From Galaxea fascicularis (lineage: Eukaryota > Cnidaria > Anthozoa > Scleractinia > Euphylliidae), in assembly GCA_948470475.1 (NCBI GenBank), contig OX419342.1, positions 2,439,701 to 2,503,700 of the forward strand: 64,000 nucleotides of DNA, in the 5' to 3' direction. Below the pieces are notes generated by a model. That model searched no databases, was not told where the DNA came from, and was given only the letters and a program-made list of their open reading frames with translations. The position numbers and the translations under genes are program-made. Shown here one piece after another: positions 26,501-41,500 of this stretch. Numbering within the stretch: the first letter of the stretch is position 1; each line of letters begins with the position of its first letter.

Positions 26501-29500
26501 AGTTGGAAATTTTTGCGCAACATGTTTTGCAACATTATTACTACAGTAAGGTTGAATGATACATAGACAAGTAAAAACTAGCGATAAAACCGACGCTTCG
26601 GTGTCATGACGGTGTCATTGTCAAGGTAAATGGAAAACAAACTTATGTGAGATTAATGGTCACTAGATTGAGGTAATAGAAATTACAACAATACTTTTGC
26701 TCGTATTGAGTCCGACTGCACGTTAAGACAAGGTCTTAATCGTCTTGTGTGCAGCATCTCGTGCACTGACAAATTTGATTGTTTAGTACTTGTCTATGTA
26801 AGGTGTAAGCCTTTGCCAAATAAATAGACTTCAGAAATTCCAATTAATCAAATTAATGTGGAAAGGTATCCACATGGAATTGGCGCAAACTATGAGCAAG
26901 ATTTGTCTTTATCAATAAGGTTTACCTTGAAATTTTGTTCCCCAGTTCCCGAAGGCTTGAAACCGCCCAACGTGACTGTGCTGAGTTCCACGTCAGTTCA
27001 TGTCATGTGGCAGAAGCCCGCATTGCCTAATGGAAATATTATTGGATACGGATTGCATCAGAGAAGTGGTGGCGTGCAAGCAATGATATTCAGTGGATTG
27101 GGTTTCAGTTTAACCGTCGCTAGCCTCCAGCCCTTCACGGTCTATGAATTCCTTGTTAATGCCAGCACCATTGCAGGCGCTGGGCTCAGTGAATGGACTC
27201 GTATCTTAACCCTTGAAGACGGTGAGTTTGTAATTTCATGTGGGGATACAGAATATTCATCAGAATCAAGTGCATCTGACCCCAAAATATGTTTTTCGCA
27301 CCTGTTCGAAACGCATTGCGGCTTTTATTTCCTTTTTTTTTTTTTTTACCAAATCTTGCCTTTTTACAGGCTTTAAACTGGCATCATTTGTTTCACAACC
27401 GAGTCACAAGAGGCATGGGTCAATTCCTGATCTTACGTCACAATCTACTTTGTATGTATGCAAATCAGTCTGTGACGTCAAATCAGGAATAGTTCCACGC
27501 CTCTTCTGACTCGTTCGTCAAACAAATGATGCTTAGTTTTTCGTAAGGTTTGAAGCCTATAAAAAGTCAAGACCTGGCTAGAAAAAAAGGGTAAAGAGCT
27601 GCAATGTGTTTCGAAGAGTTGCAAAGATTTATTTTAGCGAAAACATATTTTGGGATTAGGTGCACTTTAAGACCCGTAAGACAACTTATGTCGTTTGTTT
27701 TAACCTGTTCGTTTAGTTCCCAGTTCTCTGGACCCACCGGTATTCAGAGATGTGACCTCGAGCTCACTCACATTGACATGGGACCCACCCGACCCTGCTA
27801 ATGGAAAACTTCTACAGTACGTCATCTATCAAAATGGTACCGAGATTCAGAAAGTCTTGGGAAATGTCACCAGCTTCGTGGTGACCGGTCTCCAGCCCTT
27901 CACGGTCTACGTGTTTAGGCTTAGTGTATGTACAAAGGTCGGCTGTAGCAACAGCTCCAACTCTACACCGCAAAGAACTTTGGAATCCGGTAAGAACTAT
28001 TTTTCGAAGAGTCAGACTGAATTGTTTCTTACTACCTAAATACTGGTGTTATGCGCATCAAATACCCCAGAAGCCTTTTGTTCTTGTAGACGCTTAATTC
28101 GAGGAAGGTAAACATTTAATCGCGGAAAATTTGATGGTAAAGTTAATTTGTGGTCAAATTACGCCCTCGGTTGATAATGGGAATCATTTGATTAAAAGGT
28201 CTACGTCTACATCTACATGGAGGGGAGGGGGGAGGGGGGTGTCCTGCAAAGGGGAATACCCATCACTGCAAGACGGTATGTGAATGTGCTGAAGGAAACC
28301 TCATGAATGTATGTTTCTCGTTTTTGAAAACATTCTATGCCTAAAAAATCAATCGATTACCTGCTCTTCAGGGGGTAGAACGGATTCTAGGCTGAGATTT
28401 TCCTTAACGTGCCACGATTCCAGAGTTCCAAAAACGTGCATGGACATCCAATCTCTCTCGGTATTCTAATACTCCAGCTACTCAAAGGAAAGCAGGCGTT
28501 TGCTTGTTGCCTTTAGCTGTTACCTTTCGCCTGCGGTTGCTTTTTAGGACCTCGAGGCTTGCCTGCCCCAAGGCTTTCGTCCCCCGCCGGCAGAACAGTG
28601 ATAATAGAATGGGATCCGCCTTCAGTACCAAATGGCATCATACAGAAATATCTGATTCAACGGAGGCTTATGACCGGCAGAAATCATTCCGTCATTGCGG
28701 AAGTGAATGTTTCTCTCCCGCGACGGTACGTGGACAACACAGCGCAGCCGGTCACCTCCTATCAGTACCGTATTATAGCGTTTAACAGCGGCCCTGGCGA
28801 GCCAAGCCCTTATGGCAACATCACTACAGGTCAAGGAGGTATGTAGAAGGATCGGATTTAAAGGCCGCGGGTTTTAGTTCTGGCTTCACACACGAAATAA
28901 CCTTACGTTCCTCTTTTGTGCCTTAGATCCCGAGGGTATTCCAGCTCCCTTCGTCCGGGCTCTCAGTCCGTACGCCATATACGTGAACTGGAGTGGCCCC
29001 CGCATACCCAATGGCATCGTTACACATTTCATCATCAGAGTCACACATCAGCAAACGTCACGCAACACCACCGTAAATGCCAACGCTTCATTTCAGCTTA
29101 ACGTCACGTCGTTGGATCCTTATATCGAATATGACGTCATTGTCAGTGCATGTACAGTTGGAGGATGTGGCAGTAGCCCGCCGTCGAAAGTACGCACGCT
29201 TGCCGCCAAACCTGAGGAGCAACCAGCGCCCACAGCGCAGGCGCTTTCGCGAACATCTTTGCGCGTGCGCTGGGATCCACCAGACAGACCTAACGGGGTG
29301 ATAGTTGGGTACATGCTCTTCAGGAGGACAGTTGAAGATCTGGTGAGCAGCAACATTACTGAACCCACAGAGTACGTTCTGGTGTTTGAAAGCGGAGCTC
29401 TGCAACGGCAATATGATGATACAGGGCTGGGAATTTACTCTGCACACCAATACAAGGTTAGACATACAAATAGCAAGTAAGCCAGTGTCTGCTTTTGCGG

Positions 29501-32500
29501 TTCCTTGATCTTAAGGTCTCTTAAGATATCCGACACTTTGAGCAGAGTATTTGAAAGTTCCTCGTTACCATAGTAGTCGGCGAACTCCGAAAGCTTCTCG
29601 GTCAAAAAAAACTTATTGGCACGTTACCTTCATATGCACTGTACTGTTCGGACTCAAACACTCCTTTTATCTAGGTCAGTGTGTGGTTAAAGCATTAAAA
29701 CTGAACCTATTTCATTCGAAATTTTCTTGACGTATTGTTCATTGTCCGCTTACGGGAGGTTATTGTAAATCCTGCGGACCCCAAATACGTGTCCGTGTCC
29801 GCTTACGATAGATGTGCGTTTAAGGGAGGTTAAAAATGTAGTGTTTGAGAGAGGAGAAATCGCAGGGACCGCGGTTTAGTGTCCGCTAATGGGAGGTGTC
29901 CGCATACGAGAGGTGTCCGTTAGCAGAGGTTTGACTGTATGTTAGGCTTTGTATTTTCTATGACATGGTATAAAATAGTTATGCAAGGCTTTCTCGTGGT
30001 ATACCATAGAATATTCCACTCATTACTTGTATTTTCTTTGCATACACACTCGCATAAAGGCTCGTGTGTATACGAAGAAAATACAAGTGACTCGTAGGAT
30101 GACTCGAAAGCATTACATAACTAGTATGTATACGAGTATCCTAAGGGAAGAAAAACTCATCCAGATATCATTTCAAGTTAAAGAGCTCTGGGCTTTTATG
30201 CGTTCGAAGGTGATTTTCCCTGAAGCTTATTTTCGACGATGAGTTACTATCCTTAAACAGGGACGGGGACTGCATTTGGATTTTGTTTCGTAGCACCGGT
30301 GACGAATTGGCCAGTTGGTAGGTTTTTTAAGATGCAACGACGGACCTTTTCGTCAACTTTTCTTTTTCTATTTTCAGGTCACAGTGGCAACCAGACAAGG
30401 TAACACCACAAGTAACTCCTCGCTACCCTACAGAACAGCCCCTGCCCCTCCCCTGTCGGGTCCAGCTGTCAACGGCACTGCTCTGAATCACACAACCATC
30501 TTGATCACGTGGTTTCCACCGGAGATCACGAGGTTGCGAGGCGCTGTGGTGACGTATCTCGTTGAGCTGGAGGAAACATCACTACCAGGTGCCCCGGTCA
30601 GTCGAGTGGGTCAGTTCCCTGGAAACCAAACTCGCGTGGAAGTGACAAATCTGAGGGCGAACACTTTTTACACATTCTATGTAAGAATGTCTCTCTTGTT
30701 TGTTATATATCAATATGGCGTGCTTTGGACAAGTTTAATGAGCCTTATTGCTTTGCAAGTTTTCTTGTTTGCTAAGATGTGCAAGGTTTATTTCTTGACG
30801 TAAAACATCCGCGTAAAAGCTAAGTGCACATTGATATTGCGGAGAAAAATGAGAGTATGTTTAGTTCATTTCAAACTTAAACGCTCTGTGAACTAATCAA
30901 ACAGTGAAGCAGGTGACCGGTGCCAAGCGCAGGAAAACGTACAACTCGTGCTAAGCTTAGGAAAAAGAATAGATGCTCTCATTGGTTTGGAGACCAGTGA
31001 ACGAATGATTGATTAGTTCAGGAAACGCAAAGCCACATCACAAGTACGCATCTTAGGGACGAACCATTTGACTTTTGAGGGGGAGAGGGGGGGGGGGGGT
31101 TGGAAGATTTTGAAAAAAAAATTCCTGCAGCCTCCCAAAGAAGGAAAATTAATCCAGGCATGGCCAATTCAGAGGAAAAAGAATTCATACATGCATTCTG
31201 CAGCCAAAAAAAATTCTTGCAAATCACAAAAAATTATTATGCTGCTTTTCGACTGAAAAAAAATATCTGCCTTGTTGGTCAGTTGGAAAAAAAGTTCTTG
31301 CCATTGAGAAATCTTCCAACCCCCTCCCATCAAAAGTCAAATGGTTCGCCCCTTAAGAGTTAGAACAGTTACATGGCCAAATAATGCCGCCAACAGAAAC
31401 TTTTGACTGTTTTCCCAGGTTGAATTAAACAATGGGGCAGGCACATTTAAAAGTGATGGTTTCCGGATAAGAACTTTGGATGGAAGTAAGTATAACGCGG
31501 GTGAATATTGATGTTTCTGTGCCCAGGCGTCAAACAGAGTAAATTTCCCGATATTAAAATGGCGGAGCACTGGCAACTTTGATTGATTGACTGATCGATC
31601 GTCAAGTTATAGCTCGCTTCATGGCGAGTTTGACTAATTCAGGAAAATACGTTTTAACTATTGAATAAACACAAAAACCGAAACGTGATGAGATGTGAGA
31701 GTTTAAAAAATATGGCTTTTAAAAAGAAATTTATGGCGTGCAGGTAGCAAAAAAAAAAAATGCAAAATTCCATTCTGTATCTCTAAGCTTGCAACTCCAA
31801 CCGTATTATATATCTAACATGAACGACCAGGAAAGAAATGCTTTCATTTTATAGGATTGTTTTTTCAACAGCCTATTTGTCCTTTTTACCTGTAGTATTT
31901 CGAATTTCGCGCTTATTGGCGTGATAATAATAATCATTGATTTGAATTTCTTTAGTGCCGGAGAATTTTGGGCCGCCGACACTTTACGCCACAGGCAGTA
32001 CCACGATCCGTGTGAGCTGGAACCCGCCAGGAAGACCCAATGGAAACGTCATATCCTACAGGATCTATGTGTAAGTAAAGCTGCGACTACAGCCGAAGCT
32101 CTGCATGCGGACAGGAGGCAGGATAGCCTAGCTGGTGTTGTTCTGGGTGGCCCCTGGTTCAACCCTTCGGTCATCCTTGTAAATAGCCAATTGGTTTGCC
32201 TCCCTCTTCATTGAATTACCGTATTTGTGTCATGTATTCGCTCGGCCCCACTAGCCTTTGTGTGCTATCAATACTGCCGAGGGTAAAAAAAGGAATGCGC
32301 CCCCCCATAAGAGGGATACCAAACCACCGGCGATTTCTCCAGTGAATCTCTACACCCTGACACGTCTCGTATCCGAAAACAGAAACCTCTGTAATGCACC
32401 ACGGCCTAAAATAACCTCCCTTTTAACAGTCCTATTGAAAGTCCGACTTGAACGATTGTTCCACTCCATTTGTAATTTACATCTATCGATCTTTTTCTTT

Positions 32501-35500
32501 AATTCAAATAGAAGGCTCCTATGGTGCCTTAGTGTTTCAACCTCCCGTAAAAGGAAACTGGTGCTCGATCGCTAAGGTTGCCTCCTCCAGAAGGTTTGCC
32601 TGTACACGAGACTTTTTCTTTTGCCTGCACATTTTTTGCCTGGTGGTGGATTTTTTGGGGAAAAAGATCGGCTGGTGAAAATCGCACGTATTACCACTTT
32701 TGCACAAGCGACGGGAGAAGGCTTTACATTGTCACATAGAGTTCTACTCATTAATGCGACCCTTCAGATGTCGTCGCTCGCGTTGCATGTGCCAGGGTAG
32801 CCGCACGTGTGTTACTCGTTTCGCGTACCGAACAGTGAGCTTCCGGACACCGATCGGATGTTCTAACCACCAAGCGGTTGTGAGTGGTCAGGTTCATGTG
32901 TGATGTGAAACGCCTGACCTGTCTCTCTTTGAACCTCCAAGTAGCTCAGAAACTGGAGTATCTAATCGGTGTACGGAATATCAAGGCCTGAAATTGAGTC
33001 TAGGTCCTGTGTTTGTCACTGCTCACTGCAATTAAAGTCATGTTAACCTAAGCACTGTTTGCGTTCTACAGCAATCATACCTTACGGATGAACACCACCG
33101 GGGATGCGCGTCAAGCCATAGTGACTGGACTTCAGCCGTACACTTACTATGTCATAAAGGTTGGTATTATAATACTTCATATGTTTTCAAGTCGAACCAA
33201 TCTACACGATTTGGTCTGTAAGCAAAGAACCGACTCTTAAAAGCGACTGTTTGTTCATGACACCCGCGATCAATTTCTGCTAGGACCCACTGTACCTATT
33301 ATAGTGTAGTTCAATTGGTGCACTTGGTCAAATCAGGACAGTAAATAAATTACGAGTTTGGTTAGTTAATTTTGCAGGTGATCTGTCTTAGTATGGAGTT
33401 TATACTCTTACAGATTATCGTAATGGCTTTTCTTTCTTTTTTCAATTTTCTTTCTTTTTTTTTTAATTGTGTCGTTTAATTGTAATAAAGAAATGAACGA
33501 ACGAGGGAACGAACGAACGTAATGAAAACAAATTATTTGTCGTGATATCTCTCGTAAGCCCTGATTTCTTTTCCTGGCATAGATGGTTGTCATTTGTCAG
33601 AATTCAGACTGAAGGTCCAGTACGTAGCTGTTCATTTCTTCTTCCTTTGTGCTTCAACCCCAACAAAACATGAGTACACCTTGATATCAATATTCTAGGC
33701 CCAACGAAACTCATGTTGTGAATCATTCAATTGTCTCTACTTCTGCCGATTCTAACTGCGGCAAGGCTTCCTTCTACACCTGTCTCCGTTTTTTTTCCCT
33801 AACTCATGCATGACTGATTTCTTTGGGGTTATACCAGGTGGCGGTTTGTACAACGCACGGATGTACCCTAAGCGATTCACGAGCAGCCACGACTAATCCT
33901 GCCGGTGAGGGTTTTTGTTTTGTTTGCATGTTTATTTGTTCGCTGTGCACTCTCTTGAAAAAAATAACCACCAGGCCGGAGGCGACTTAACGTCTTACCC
34001 GGTCATACACTGGCGTTCTGCAACCATGATAACACGTGAGATAAAATTGCGAAATCCTAAGCCTTAGCTTCTTTCAAAGCTTGCATTAAAAAAATATTCG
34101 TCTCTCTCGCTTTTGACTTACGTAAATTTTTCTCCTCTTTTTCTTTACTTTTCACTTATTATCTGTAATGTCTGATTTGTAATAGAATTAATTTGGCACG
34201 CCACGACTAACGTTTTTGGCTAACTGCGTGCCAAGAAATTGTACAGGCAATGTTATGGTAATAAATGTCTTGCCTTGTCTTGTCTGAGAATCTGATTCAA
34301 ACCGTTTTCCGCCCACTCATGAATCATTTTAGCTGTGCCTGAGAAAATAAACGATCGAAAAATTTTCAAAATTGTATACTGTAAACAGCATTTTCGAAAA
34401 TCCACTTTTTCCCCATTTTTATCTCCCCCACATGCAAGTGATACGCCATTTCGTTTCGTAGAGAAATCCTGTTGGCGTTCGCTGTCTTGTTTTCTCAATA
34501 CCTCGTAACTTTACATCTGGAACGAAACATGGCGACTGTGGTACAGTATTTAAAGTTGTGTCACCTGCTGATTATAATTTTGTCTTCTTTCCTCAGCTCC
34601 CACTGGCTTCAACCCGCCACAACTCACCGCAGGTTCCACTTTCATCGAAGTCCGATGGGGTAAGAAAGAAATTATCTTTTGCAATTTGCGCCACAAAGAA
34701 ATTTCATTACGAATTTCGTAACGCAACGTCAGACAACCCTTTCTCCGCAGGCTTGACATCGTGAATGTTGTTTTTCATTTGCAGAACCTCCTTCGCGTCC
34801 AAATGGAATCATTTCCGGCTATCAGATTTTCAGAAGAATGGTGTACCCATGTCCGACGAGGTGAGCGCTTGATCTTCAACTTTATTAAGTCTTGTTGCCG
34901 TGCGGTTCTAAATTAACCCTTTAAACTCTAAGAGCGATCAGCATGAACTTTCTCCTTGTTATATTAGTGCTTAATAAACCAGAGTAGTTACGAGAATTAA
35001 GAACAGGATTACACAAGATGACTTTGCTTCATATTTTAACAACTTCTCCCCACGTCTTCTATAGAACATGAATAAGGGCAGCAGTTGAGAATTTTAATTT
35101 TGATCTTAAGGTTTTAAGGGTAAAACGAGTTGTATTTCCTTTCAGTCCTCCTCCAACAGCTAAATGCACTTTCATTGAGTGTCGTCTATCGGAGCAATTG
35201 TGCGGTGTCACGTGTTACAACCCAGCCAATCAGGTTTGTCACATATATTACAGTATAAAACTTGATTTTAGAAGTGAACTTGTCAAACGATTATTTAAAA
35301 GATTCCCACTTCACTAGATATTCCTATTCTTAACGCAAACTGTGTCTATCGTTAATTAGTATCACCCAACTAGTGGACTAATGCAAATCCTACATTTTGA
35401 TTGGCTACGCTACTAGAGGACTATTAGCAATAGTCCTCGAGTAGCAATCGAGCGTTAAACTTTCTTTCGTTTTATTCCCAAATAAATATTTCTTCAACTT

Positions 35501-35553
35501 GCATTTGCTAACTTTATTATTGCCTTTTCTGTCCGACTAGTTGGGTGATACTA

Positions 35554-35587
<34 letters not shown>

Positions 35588-38500
35588 GTCTAATCGTTAA
35601 TTAGCCAAGCATTTGAAGGTAGTTCGTAAAAGAATTGGGTAAGACGAATACAGAAGACACAACAGTCTTTAAATTACACATGTCCGTATACCTTTCTCTA
35701 GCTTTAGTTTGAAGTGCGTTCTGCTTTATTCAGCGTTTTGGAGTTAGGTACGATATGTATGCTTGCAACGAGTGTTCACTGATAGTTTTAGCAATCATTT
35801 ATAACAGTTTTTGGATGATATTTTCTGTTTTGTGTGTTACGCAAAATTTTGTTCAGACCCTGTGCGGCTGGCAGAGCAGTGGTTGGGACATTTATCGCCA
35901 ACCAATATGGGTGTCTTAGTGTGACGCCTTTTCTTATGTAATTCCCAGATGTGCTGTAATGGCGTGCTTCACCCACGTGACCCGACCAAAACTTGCTGCG
36001 GCACAAGCTACCTTCGGAGGAACGATCCCTCGAACGTGTGCTGTGGAAACTCCTTCCATATCCAGCAATCCGAATATCAGTGTTGCTATGGCGACTACAT
36101 CCGGGTTCCTTCAGGCAGTATTTGTTGCCCAACATCTGTGGGGGGTAGAGTGGTGGGGCAAGGGGATGCCTGCTGTGGGGACACCCCTTACTATAAGAGC
36201 GAAAACAGAGTGTGCGTATGCGGTGCGCTGTACAACCCCATACCACCCCGGAAATGCTGCGGCGGGAACGTTGTGGCCACTGCGCAGCTCTGCTGCGGTG
36301 ACGAAGAACGTGGAACCGCGTATGACCTGGATTCTAGTAAAACGTGTTGCGGAACACAGTATGTACCCCAGAGTACGAGCCTGTGCTGCAAGGGGTCAGC
36401 AGGTGACGTCGTGGTAAGTGCTCAGTGCATTCTATCGTGCCACTTGGCGTTAAACCGCTGGCTTTGCAGCCACAATTTCTCACATCAACCTTTTTTTCGC
36501 AGGTGTATAACTACACTAGTGCTGTGGAAAAGTCTAACTCCAGTCACAAGTGTTGCGGTAAAGAAAGAGTAGCCCGCAATTTAAGCTGCTGTAATGAGCG
36601 TGGTTACGACCCTAGCTACCAGACATGCGCGGCTAAATCAAGTAATGGAACAGTGGGCTGTGGACTGGGTAGGATTTGTAACAACACAGATGCGCGCGTA
36701 GCTATGTGCGATCGATGTGACTTTGACAACACAACGCTAAACTGCGGTTATGTGCCAGGGTACTATGACCCTTCACCAACAACTGTTGTCCCACCTATTT
36801 GTGCGACAAATTACGAAGAAGTCCTGAAAAATCAGTACAATCCAAACCTTCGGTTTTACAACGACACCAACCTGTCACCGCACACGCTCTACGATTATTA
36901 CCTTGTGGCTATAAACAACGTTGGAAATGTTTCAAGCGCTGTTGCACAGAACCGCACGTTAATGGGACGCCCTGAAGGTCTTTCTCCGCCCGTTGCAGTC
37001 GCTATTTCATCGTCTGAAGTTCGGGTGACGTGGCGTAAGCCATCAAAACCAAACGGGGTTATTCAGGAGTACAGACTCACGCGGATTAATGATCAAACGA
37101 AGCAGCGCCGCGTGGTATATACGGGTCTCAATATGACATTTACAGACCGGGCGCTAGAGCCCTTTACTGGCTATCTTTACGTCATCGAGGCTTGTACCAC
37201 GCACTGTGCATCGGCGGAAATGGCGTCACCGATCTTCACGGACCAGGCCGCCCCTGCTTACGTTAACGCTACCATTTTACTTCCGGTAAACTACAGTGCG
37301 ATTAACGTTTCTTGGGCGCAGCCTCCGAAGCCAAATGGTGAAATCATCCGTTACAACGTGAGCCGAGTAATAAACAGCACTTTTAAGATTCGTTTAAATC
37401 CCAATGATAGAGGACTGGCTATGAGCCTCGTGATAGATGGATTGCAGCCATACACTAATTACACTTTTGAAGTTATCGCTTGCACCATAGTCGGTTGCAC
37501 AGCAAGTCCGCTGGCTTCTACCCGGACACTGCAGGCGCCTCCTGAAGGTGTTCACGCTCCGAACCTAACTGTAACTGGTGCACGAGAGATCGAAGCAACA
37601 TGGACAGAACCAGACATTTTGAATGGGGTGATAGTAAAATACTCGCTATACAGAGGTAGCATACTGGTGTATAATGGCACAGATGTGTGCTATAAAAACA
37701 GCGAAGGTAAAGACGTCTGCGTATTCCAGGATAAAGCAAACGGCCTACAACCAGTGACTACCTACGGCTACTCCGTGGCTGCTACAACTGGCGGGGGTAC
37801 CACGCGTAGTGGTGTCAGTACTGCCACCACCCCGGAGAGTTCTCCAGAGAATATTCCGAGACCTCGTCTTTCCGTACGAAGCGCTTACAGTATTTCTGCG
37901 GAGTGGGACGTGCCAGGTCAACCTAACGGCAACATTACGAGTTATGCAATGGTGGTTAATAGTACTGAACACAATGCAGGCGTGAACAGGAGCGCGCTGA
38001 TCACTGGCCTGAATCCTTTCACTATATACTCCTTTCGAGTCAAGGCTTGCACAGCTAAAGGCTGCGGACTGGGGCAAAGGGAACATGCCAGGACTCAGGA
38101 GGCACCACCGATGGGTCAAGGAGCCCCCTCGTTAGTAGCTCGAGAGTGGAATGTTGTTGAGATCTCATGGTCTCCTCCTAGCTCTCCCAACGGAATTATC
38201 ACCCAGTATGACATCTATCGCAGGATCGGAAACGGTGCGCCGCTTGTGGTTTGCATCACATCTCGGTTAACTTGCTTGAACAGCGGTTTGTTAGGGTACA
38301 CTGTATACTCTTTCAGCGTACGAGCGAGAAACAGTGCTGGTTTTGTGGACGGGCCTTGGAGAGACGTGCGCACCCTTGAGGGACCCCCTCAGGGTATCAA
38401 TACACCGTCACTTAGTGTGCTCAACTCATCTGCTATTTACGTATCGTGGACTGCACCCTCTCGGCCGAACGGTATTGTCACGCACTATGAGGTGCGTTAC

Positions 38501-41500
38501 CGAAAAGAGCTGCAAGTTGCCGAAAACAGCAACATTATTCTAGCTGCACGCGTGACAAGTGACGTTTTTAACGTGACGGTCAACGGGTTGCAGCCGCATA
38601 CAGATTATCAATTTCTGATCGCTGCAATCAACAGTCGACGTGAAGGTACAAGTGCTTGGGCTATAGCAAAGACGAAGCAGGCTCCACCGGCAAACCTGCG
38701 CCCGCTACAGGCTGACAAAGCAGCGGATGGTAAGAGCTTGCGTATTTTCTGGGGCGAGCCGGAGAATCCCAACGGCGTCATCACCCATTATAATCTGTAC
38801 CAAAACGGGGTTCAAATATACCGCGGCGCTCCACGAGAGTACAGGGTCTCGAGACTTATTCCTTACACAGCGTATGAGTTCCAATTAGAGGCGTGTACCG
38901 CTGCAGGGTGCACACGGGGATCCGTGCAGGTTATTTTTTCAGCAGAGGTAAACCCTCAAGGTCAAGCCCCGCCTTTGATTGGGTTTAAGAACGCAACTGC
39001 TATTCAGCTAAGCTGGAAGCCGCCAGTCGTTCCAAACGGAGTCATAATCCGCTATGAGCTCTATAGAACTGTCAGTCCAGTACAGAATCGAAGAAAGCGC
39101 ACCGTTCTGTCATCTTCTTTAATATTTTCAACCAATGACACTAACAAGACTGATTACCAGCATACGGATGTTGGACTCAGGCCGTACACAAGCAACACCT
39201 ATACCGTGCGTGCAGTGAATAACGGAGGGTTTACTGACAGTGACCCAGTATCCGTGACGACAGACGAAGCGGCTCCCACGTCTATGGACCCACCGCTTGT
39301 CACGCTCGTCGACGCATATTCTCTGAACGTTTCCTGGAATAAACCGCTGGAGCCTAACGGCCTGATTCAGTATTTCTTCTTATTCCGAAACGGTTCTATC
39401 AAACACAAAAGAAATGATCTGAGCTTCCTGGATCAAGGTCTGAATTTTTACACAGTTTATAGCTACACTGTTGAGGTCTGCACTAGGGGAGGCTGCACCA
39501 TGAGCCCTCCATCGAGCCGTCGCACAGCTCAGGCCGCACCATCGGGAGTCCCTGCTCCGGCGTTGCAAGCAGTCAGTGCATTGGCTATAACAATATCCTG
39601 GAGAATTCCTGACAAACCCAATGGGATCATAACCCGATACGAGCTGTATGAGGTCGGGGTGAATTCACCACGTTACAGCGGACTGGACATGTCCTTTACA
39701 ATCAGCAACAAGGAGCCGTACACCAAGTACTCCTTTTTCATAAGAGCTTGTACTGTTGCTGGATGCTCACAGGGTCCAACAGCTGACGTTCGCACTAAAG
39801 AGTCGGCACCAAGAGATCTTGTTGCTCCTACGGCCACGGTTGGCGGGTCGCAGCTCGTGCGAGTGGAGTGGAACGCGCCTCGCAGGCCGAACGGTTTAAT
39901 CTTGTATTATCTTCTTACACGTAATGGAACTCAAGTTTACAATGGCACTGATTTGCGGTTTAACGACCGCACTGTCGCTCCGTTCACCGTTTACGCTTAT
40001 GTTGTAACAGCAGTGAATTCCGCTGACCGCTTGTCTAGTCCACCTGGATTCAGCTCTCCCACAAACCCGGGTGCCCCTGATGACGTTAGAGCGCCAACTC
40101 TAGAAGTTCTTAGCGCGACATCCATTAAAGTCACATGGTCTGCTCCGGGGAATCCGAATGGGGTGATCACAAAATATGAAGTGTTGTATAACTTCAAGGA
40201 ATCCCAGGGAAATGCTCAGATCAAAGATGTAGGCCTTTCCGTGGAGGTTACATTGACTGGGCTTCTTGCCTATAAACAGTATGAGGTCAGGATTAAAGCG
40301 TGCACAAAAGAAGGGTGCAGCACAGGAGAAGCAAGGTCCGCAAGGACATTCGAAGCCCCTCCAGAAAGCCAGGACGCGCCGGATTTCCAAAGCTTATATA
40401 TTACGGCTCGTGGGTTGCTGGTCACCTGGAATGAACCACGAAAGCCTAACGGGTTCATTGTACTTTACAGATTATGCCGGCGTGGCGTGTCTCTTTCTGG
40501 CAGCCAGCCCCTCGTGTTTGGCGCAGAAGTTTCGGTGACAAATGTAACAAATGGCTCGGCGTTGGCGTTTAACGATACAACCGTGAAGCCGTACTTCAAA
40601 TATGAGTACCGTGTCATCTCTGCTAACGGTGCCGGTGAGACGACGAGCGCTTGGGCGGTGGTGCAAACACTGAGTGCGCCTCCAGAGCAGCTCAAAGCAC
40701 CGCATGTAAACAAGACCAATCCTTACAGCTTGGTAGTGTTTATTCTCCCTCCTGGTATTCCCAATGGCGAAATACGGAACTACATACTAGAAGTCTCTGG
40801 GCAAAATAAATCCGGTAACTTAGATACTGTTCGTGAAGTCTTCGGCCTGGAACCTTTCACGGAATACGTGTTGCGTGTCTACGCGTGTACAGACGGTGGT
40901 TGTGCTAGGGGGCCATCTGTGAACTGGAGGACGTCTGAGGGAGTTCCTGCCCAGTTCTCTGCTCCGCGCCCGGTCGAGATAAATGCGACCACGATTGTGT
41001 TGGAATGGGACGAGCCAGGGAAGCCTAATGGGATCATTCAACGGTCAGTTGTGGCTCAATTGTTTTGCTTGTTTGTTTGTTTGTTTGCCCATGACAGAGA
41101 AGTAGAATGTCGAATTTTGCAGGGCTGTACAGTTTCAAGCAATTCTTCCTTTTTTTGAACTCGCGTTGCTTTGGTACAAAGTCGTAGCCTTTAACCCTTT
41201 AACTCCCGAGATCTGATTAGCAATTCTCCCTTCCAGCTTCCATACATTCCCTTGTAAATTAGTTAAGAGAATTTGTTATTACAGTAAGTTAACACCCTCC
41301 AACTGATAAATTTGTCAATTCTCATCACCTGTTTGCTTTATAATGTATTGAAATTGTGAGGAGAAGTTACATGTTTATCACTCCTGGGAATTAAAGGGTT
41401 AACATACGTTAAGTTTAATCCTAGGAATGAAAAGTGGCACGAAGTGTTTTGTTGTGGTCTTAATTAAGTCGTTGTTAACATTGAACTTTTCGCCTTTAGT

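Larger units (their letters stand above)
24682..34860 (+). other. Usherin exons 17-29: second FN3 group
   Basis: About thirteen FN3 modules lie here, mostly one module per phase-1 exon, so exons are symmetrical and could be duplicated without frame change. Exon 18 (1140 bases) holds four modules and exon 22 holds two. From exon 23 to 29 modules are split among small exons of 63-303 bases. The last part, RPNGIISGY then YPCPTR, leads into the cysteine-rich block exactly as human usherin does. Confidence 0.85.

Noticed and set aside
27240..27509. Small open frames after usherin exon 19
   Set aside because: They lie in a MITE-like inverted repeat and poly-T tract with no conserved product.
32124..32165. 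tRNA gene
   Set aside because: A and B boxes are present but the flanks do not form acceptor or anticodon stems; a SINE fits better.
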